From: Rhodospirillaceae bacterium
GTDB lineage: Bacteria; Pseudomonadota; Gammaproteobacteria; Steroidobacterales; Rariloculaceae
Reading direction: 5' to 3'
Length of the DNA: 48,117 nucleotides
Assembly (NCBI GenBank): GCA_024638465.1
Contig: JAHEKF010000022.1
Coordinates: 1 to 48,117, forward strand
Within the stretch, counting starts at the first letter, position 1. The number at the start of each line of letters is the position of its first letter. Positions 44,457-48,117 of the stretch are shown here, one piece after another. The position numbers were made by a program, and so were the translations under genes. Below the pieces are notes generated by a model. The model was not told the DNA's origin, did not search any database, and was given only the letters and a program-made list of their open reading frames with translations.

Positions 44457-45527
44457 ATGGACGACAGCAGAAGAACCTTCCTCAGAAATGCCGCGCTCGT
44501 GTCGTCGGCGCTTGCGGTATCGAAATCGGCACAAGCCCAGAATGCGGGCAGTTTCCAGCGCATTGCTGTGGAAGAAACTTTCAGCGTGCCGGAAGTACTC
44601 GACGCGATGGCCGATCTCGTCGCGCGGGAACCCGATCGCGAGCAGGGTCTGCAGGCCCCATCTTACGTCGGTCCCGACACGACGGCGGCTTTGATCGACC
44701 TGGGGCCGGGAAGAATCGCGGCGATGGACGAGGCTCGTATCGACAAGGCGGTACTGTCGCTGTGGTCGCCGGGCGTACAAGTGCTCGATCCGCAACCGGC
44801 CGTCGAGCTTGCCGCGCTGTCAAACGACAGGCTTGCGGAAGCGATCAATAACTATCCGGATCGCCTGGCCGGACTTGCCGCCGTCGCACCCCAGAATCCG
44901 GACGCGGCCGCGCAGGAAATCGAGCGTGGCGTCTCGAGTCTTGGACTCAACGGCGTAATCATCAATTCGCATACAAACGGCGAGTTCCTGGACAATCCCA
45001 GGTACTGGCCGATTCTCGAGGCCGCGCAGGCGCTCGATACGCCGATCTATCTGCACCCGCGCGTACCGCCGCCCACTATGTACGGCGCCTACACCGACTA
45101 CAGCATGAGTGGAGCGCTCTGGGGCTTTGCGATGGAGACCTCAATGCATGCCGTGCGCATGATCCTCGCGGGCGTGTTCGACGAGTTCCCGAATCTGCGC
45201 ATGGTCCTCGGCCACATGGGCGAAGGAATTCCATTCTGGCTCAATCGGGTCGATACGGTATCGGCGCGTCCGGGCATGCTGAACATGCAGCGCAGGTTCA
45301 GCGAGTACTTTCTCGACAACTTTGTCATCACGACCAGCGCTATGTTCTGGGATCCCCTGCTCGAGTTCTGTATCAACGCACTGGGCGCCGACAAGATACT
45401 GTTCGGAATTGACTCGCCGTTTGCCCCGAGTTCAGTCGCGACAGACTGGCTGGACGCAGCCCCGATATCGGAGCCCGAACGCCGCATGATTTATCAATCG
45501 AACGCGGAGCGCGTCTTCGGGCTTTGA
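44457..45527 (+). CDS. Tat-exported amidohydrolase-2 family protein
   Basis: 356 residues. The N-terminus DDSRRTFLRNAALVSSALAVS is a twin-arginine signal, so the protein is probably folded with its metal before export. The TIM-barrel resembles the gamma-resorcylate / 2,3-dihydroxybenzoate decarboxylase and ACMSD group: IYLHPRVPPP, VLGHMGEGIPFWLNR, KILFGIDSPFAP. The usual E-E-H-F metal motif is E-E-T-F here (E39, E40, T41), so one His ligand is missing. Decarboxylase or hydrolase function is unproven. It follows the CitE-like gene by 24 bp and may be the last operon gene, which would place a periplasmic step in the pathway. Confidence 0.85.
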   Translation: MDDSRRTFLRNAALVSSALAVSKSAQAQNAGSFQRIAVEETFSVPEVLDAMADLVAREPDREQGLQAPSYVGPDTTAALIDLGPGRIAAMDEARIDKAVLSLWSPGVQVLDPQPAVELAALSNDRLAEAINNYPDRLAGLAAVAPQNPDAAAQEIERGVSSLGLNGVIINSHTNGEFLDNPRYWPILEAAQALDTPIYLHPRVPPPTMYGAYTDYSMSGALWGFAMETSMHAVRMILAGVFDEFPNLRMVLGHMGEGIPFWLNRVDTVSARPGMLNMQRRFSEYFLDNFVITTSAMFWDPLLEFCINALGADKILFGIDSPFAPSSVATDWLDAAPISEPERRMIYQSNAERVFGL

Positions 45528-45825
45528 GTTCAGAGGGGCACCTGGAGGTGGGGTCACCGAACGCCCGATACCCGTCGCTTGTCTAGATCACATCTCGCAG
45601 GTTTTGGCGTGTTCGGCCGTTCGGCGACAATATTAAAATACGCCTCTCCGAAACGCCTGGCAAGATGTTACCCGCGTGCATACGATTGCATTTTCGACCA
45701 CGTCCGTTTTAACGATTTCTCGATCGCGATTCGCTGGTTCTACCGGACTTTCCGAAGTGAGCATGCCGCCAGACGCGGGCGTTCGACGGAGCTGTTCACC
45801 GCGGCCCACCCGGGGACTGGCGAGC
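45528..45825. other. Non-coding gap between convergent genes
   Basis: About 300 bp between the amidohydrolase stop and the minus-strand TonB-domain-like gene. No convincing gene, terminator with T-run, or RNA was recognised. It contains a short AT-rich patch near 45630-45645 and several overlapping low-quality frames that look like chance. Confidence 0.6.
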
Positions 45826-46449
45826 CTATTCAGGGCGTCGCGGCGGCAGGTTCTCGCAGTCGACAGTTGCCTCAATCGTTGACGCAACGGGCACGCCGTC
45901 GACAATTGCGGGTTCGTATCTCCATCTGCCGAGCGTGTCGGTTGCTTTATCTACAATCAGCGGCTGGGTAGTACCGAGCAATTCGATGTCTGCAACCTCA
46001 CCAGTCTCGGTGACGGAGAAAGAGAATGTCGCGGACCCGGTCAGATCGTCGAGCGCTCTTGGGCAAGCAAGCTGAATGATCGGCACCGGCTGCGAATTAT
46101 CGGTTGGCTCCGGGTCTGCTGCCTGCGTCGCGACGGATTCGCCGGGAGTCGTCATGCACACTTCGCAGTCGGCGACCGACAGGAACGGATCGGCGGCCTG
46201 ACCACGCCATTCCTCGACCCCTCTACCGTCGATGACAACGGTCGTAAACGGGTTCTCATCCGCGAACCAGGTTACGCGCGAGCACATCTGATTGTTGCTG
46301 CGGACGACTATAAAGGCGTCCTCTTTCAACACCTGTGCGCGGCACTGCCCTCTGATCACCGAGCAATCGCATTGTTGTTCTTCAACGCCCTGCGAGTACG
46401 TGACAGAGGAAAGGCAAAAAATACTGGCTAATGCGAGGATGTTCTTCAT
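45826..46449 (-). CDS. Small exported protein with TonB-C-like domain
   Basis: 207 residues with a signal peptide (ALASIFCLSSVTYSQ). The mature part starts with a cysteine-rich segment (QQCDCSVIRGQCRAQV, then CSRV and DCEVC), six cysteines in all before residue 100. The C-terminal portion SATFSFSVTETGEVADIELLGT ... LGRWRYEPAIVDGVPV matches the TonB C-terminal domain pattern, but no transmembrane anchor or proline-rich linker exists. It is thus a soluble periplasmic TonB-like domain of unknown function, perhaps binding cell-wall or receptor. Confidence 0.72.
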   Translation of the reverse strand: MKNILALASIFCLSSVTYSQGVEEQQCDCSVIRGQCRAQVLKEDAFIVVRSNNQMCSRVTWFADENPFTTVVIDGRGVEEWRGQAADPFLSVADCEVCMTTPGESVATQAADPEPTDNSQPVPIIQLACPRALDDLTGSATFSFSVTETGEVADIELLGTTQPLIVDKATDTLGRWRYEPAIVDGVPVASTIEATVDCENLPPRRPE

Positions 46450-46631
46450 AAGCTTCCAACCGTTAGATTCGAAAACGAACCGCGCGCACTTTCATCAAGG
46501 ACGCGGACCGGCAGTCTCCGCTCACTATTCTACGCCCGTCGCGTGCGATTCCCTTATGATTAACATAATGAGCAGGGACGGCTGCTGTTGCGCGACCCTG
46601 ATCTCCACGCCGCGTACCTGAAGGTAAAAGC

Positions 46632-46956
46632 ATGCCTGCATTGGAGAAAACGTCCTTCTCGACTGCTGCGCTCCTGGTTCTCGCGCTATCGGGATGTCAG
46701 CAAAGCGAAATGCCCGGCGCCCGATCTCAGACTGACGCGGTGCGCGCCGATGACCGTGCTCAGAAACGATACCGACAGCAGCTACGACAACATCGGCCGG
46801 GCAGAGTCGTTCTTTACGGTCGGTCGCGGCTGGGGCGAGGCAGCGATGGCACCGTACCGGGCATTCAAGGGCAGCTTTTACGAAGGCGGCTTATTGGTAG
46901 CAGGTTTCATCAACCACGCGGACATCGCGGAGACGGGCGGCATCGATCGCACTTAG
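46632..46956 (+). pseudogene. Arylsulfatase remnant with internal deletion
   Basis: It begins with a lipoprotein-type start (ATG 46632, ALSGC at the lipobox) that soon runs into nonsense. From 46765 in another frame a fragment reads NDTDSSYDNIGRAESFF, then GWGEAAMAPYRAFKGSFYEGGL and ends at a stop at 46956. The motif YDNIGR followed by a W-x-x-x-x-x-A-P-[YF]-R-x-[FA]-K-G stretch is typical of the middle of type I arylsulfatases of about 550 residues. The Cys/Ser active-site region and the C-terminal third are gone. The frame change and missing two thirds indicate a decayed gene. A short unrelated lipoprotein is a less likely alternative for the first part. Confidence 0.65.
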
Positions 46957-47014
46957 CAGTCCCGGCTGCGACGGAAATCGTTCCGGACGCAGCCGATAGG
47001 GACCACCAGGCTCG

Positions 47015-48117
47015 TCAATCGTCGGCTTGTTGCCCGGCTTCGAATTCCGCGGCCCGGACGCGCGCGCCCCGGAGAACGTTGATCAGGCCGTAATTCTGTT
47101 CATGGCAGGCGAACTCGAACAGCCCCGGCGGTTCGAGCTTGGGCCACGGAATCTCGATCGTCCACGGCGCTTCCCATATCGTCGGATCCGTCATCGTCGC
47201 CTCGTAAAGCACCGTGCCTTCGTCGATTCGAGTCAGCCGCTCAACGAGGTGCAAATTGCTGCCCATCTCCTGAGGCCGGACCCATTTGGTGTCGGGATGG
47301 AAGTTCGTCGTCTCGATGACGAGCGTATCGCCCTCCCAATGACCGAGTGGTTCGCCGAGAAAACTGCGAATGGTCGCAGGCGGCCGTTGACGGCCATCGA
47401 GCGGGACGATGCGGACGTCGCTGTTGCTTTGCGCGATAAGGATGACGTAATCGGGCGTTTGCACAATCTGGGATTCGTGGATGTTCTGGACGAACGGAAT
47501 TCGTGGTGGACCTTCGCTGCCGACAATGCAGCGCTCGGTGAGGGCGCGGGACGGCAGCGTGTGGAATCGAGCATTCTCGGCAAAGTTTGCTCTGCCGCCC
47601 TCGGTCATCGCCGGCATCTTTCCGTCCGGCGGATCGATAATCAGTGAAGTGCGGCGGTTCGGCTTGATGGGACTCTGCCACATATCCATGCCGAATTCGG
47701 TCCAGTCGTAGTGGACGGTCGCGGGATCGACACCGGCATCAGTCGTAACGGCCCTTTGAAACGCCTCGATGGCCTCCTCGCTGGTATACAGCGGCTTGCC
47801 GGCCAGTTCGTCCGGCCGCTCCAGCGGCGTATAGCTGACGCTCATCCAGTAGCCGCTGAGATCCGGATCGCCCCACGAAGTTCGCGGCGAAGGCTCGCGA
47901 GGTCGAGTAGGGTCCCAGACTCGTTCCGCCGCGAGCGCCAACGCGGCTTCGACTTCGTCGGCAAAGTACGCGAAAGTCTCGTCGGAATCGCGCGGTGACG
48001 CTGCACGCGCAGCTTCGACAGTCTCCTCGGACTGCTGATTGATCAGCGCCGACGGCGGCGGCAGCTGGGCGAACGCCGGGAGCGCGAAAACTCCGAGCAG
48101 CGACAGGCTTCCCGCAA
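47015..48117 (-). CDS. Exported DTLVVE-motif protein, cut by the window edge
   Basis: About 366 residues are visible; the first few codons lie beyond 48117. Reading to the edge shows the rest of a signal peptide (LSLLGVFALPAFAQ), so the start must be only a few residues outside. Shared motifs with 27454-28527 are WGDPDLSGYW, the LGHWEGDTLVIETTNFHPD segment and a following VERLTRIDEGTVLYE. The C-terminus ends in FACHEQNYGLINVLRGARVRAAE, a pattern frequent in this family. No catalytic residues are recognised. It is predicted periplasmic; function unknown. A TTG at 47941 is not a plausible start because it would remove the signal peptide. Confidence 0.8.
   Translation of the reverse strand, partial: AGSLSLLGVFALPAFAQLPPPSALINQQSEETVEAARAASPRDSDETFAYFADEVEAALALAAERVWDPTRPREPSPRTSWGDPDLSGYWMSVSYTPLERPDELAGKPLYTSEEAIEAFQRAVTTDAGVDPATVHYDWTEFGMDMWQSPIKPNRRTSLIIDPPDGKMPAMTEGGRANFAENARFHTLPSRALTERCIVGSEGPPRIPFVQNIHESQIVQTPDYVILIAQSNSDVRIVPLDGRQRPPATIRSFLGEPLGHWEGDTLVIETTNFHPDTKWVRPQEMGSNLHLVERLTRIDEGTVLYEATMTDPTIWEAPWTIEIPWPKLEPPGLFEFACHEQNYGLINVLRGARVRAAEFEAGQQADD

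Noticed and set aside
45579..45971. 130-codon plus-strand frame in the gap after the amidohydrolase
   Set aside because: Low-complexity, Arg-rich translation that overlaps the end of the clear minus-strand exported protein. No domain or ribosome-binding site.
46588..46956. A complete 122-residue protein
   Set aside because: Only its second half resembles anything (arylsulfatase), and the first half is out of frame with the lipoprotein start. Better explained as a pseudogene.
47015..47941. A complete 308-residue gene starting at TTG 47941
   Set aside because: The frame stays open to the window edge and encodes a signal peptide there, so the gene is longer and truncated by the window.
1..48117. 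CRISPR arrays, tRNA or rRNA genes, insertion sequences, prophage
   Set aside because: No regularly spaced repeats, no cloverleaf-like GC-rich blocks with TTC-type arms, and no transposase or integrase peptide were recognised. Small RNA genes could still be missed without a covariance search.

Overview
The window looks like a chromosomal segment of a GC-rich gammaproteobacterium, probably an uncultured marine or sediment lineage. This is an inference from gene content. It carries a type IV pilin of the gammaproteobacterial pilA type with a C-terminal disulfide loop, a TonB protein of an elaborate architecture, proteobacterial folE, ubiX, modABC and a Bcr/CflA pump. It also has many exported DUF6152, metallo-beta-lactamase-fold and amidohydrolase proteins of the kind abundant in such bacteria. 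No rRNA, tRNA, CRISPR array, phage or transposase gene was seen. Coding density is very high, the longest gene-free gap is about 300 bp, and many neighbours overlap by 4-11 bp.

Layout. (1) 97-4929, minus: three exported proteins, namely a 702-residue carboxypeptidase-regulatory/propeller protein with one heme-c motif, an MBL-fold hydrolase and a CocE-type hydrolase. (2) 5053-7853, plus: an AtoE-type short-chain fatty acid transporter translationally coupled to a three-part zinc ribbon / N2227-like methyltransferase / PqqD-like protein. (3) 7858-16845: XdhC, FolE, ArsC, a major pilin, UbiX, ModABC, an aldehyde dehydrogenase and a lone MacB-type permease. (4) 16856-24094: an MFS transporter, an aromatic aminotransferase, an Nramp-fold protein without the usual metal motifs, a quinone oxidoreductase, a Bcr/CflA pump and a phospholipid-methyltransferase-like enzyme. 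(5) 24146-29023: a four-gene minus-strand cassette of exported proteins (DTLVVE-motif protein, MBL-fold protein with a changed metal motif, Tat-exported FMN alpha-hydroxy-acid dehydrogenase containing a heme-c motif, DUF6152 fusion) with a divergent stand-alone DUF6152 gene. (6) 29059-31119: a TonB protein with a receiver-like N-terminus and three internal repeats. (7) 31337-34533: a complete ECF transporter (S, fused A-A', T) resembling YkoEDC. (8) 34539-36829: an overlapping four-gene operon of two DUF1538 membrane proteins, a PII-like protein and a CBS-pair protein. (9) 36996-45527: doxX divergent from a GntR/FCD regulator that heads an oxalyl-CoA catabolic operon (oxc, frc, ADP-forming acyl-CoA synthetase, CitE-like lyase, Tat-exported amidohydrolase), with a perfect palindrome just before the regulator. 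(10) 45826-48117: a small periplasmic TonB-domain-like protein, a decayed arylsulfatase remnant, and a second DTLVVE-type exported protein cut by the window edge.

How they work together. The best-defined pathway is oxalate/oxalyl-CoA degradation under a local GntR regulator. The two most promising under-described systems are the DUF1538-DUF1538-PII-CBS operon, which reads as a membrane transporter or channel with two cytosolic ligand-sensing regulators, and the periplasmic cassette at 24146-29023, whose dehydrogenase appears to be an exported flavocytochrome c. Functions named here come from motif recognition by eye; no database search was run.
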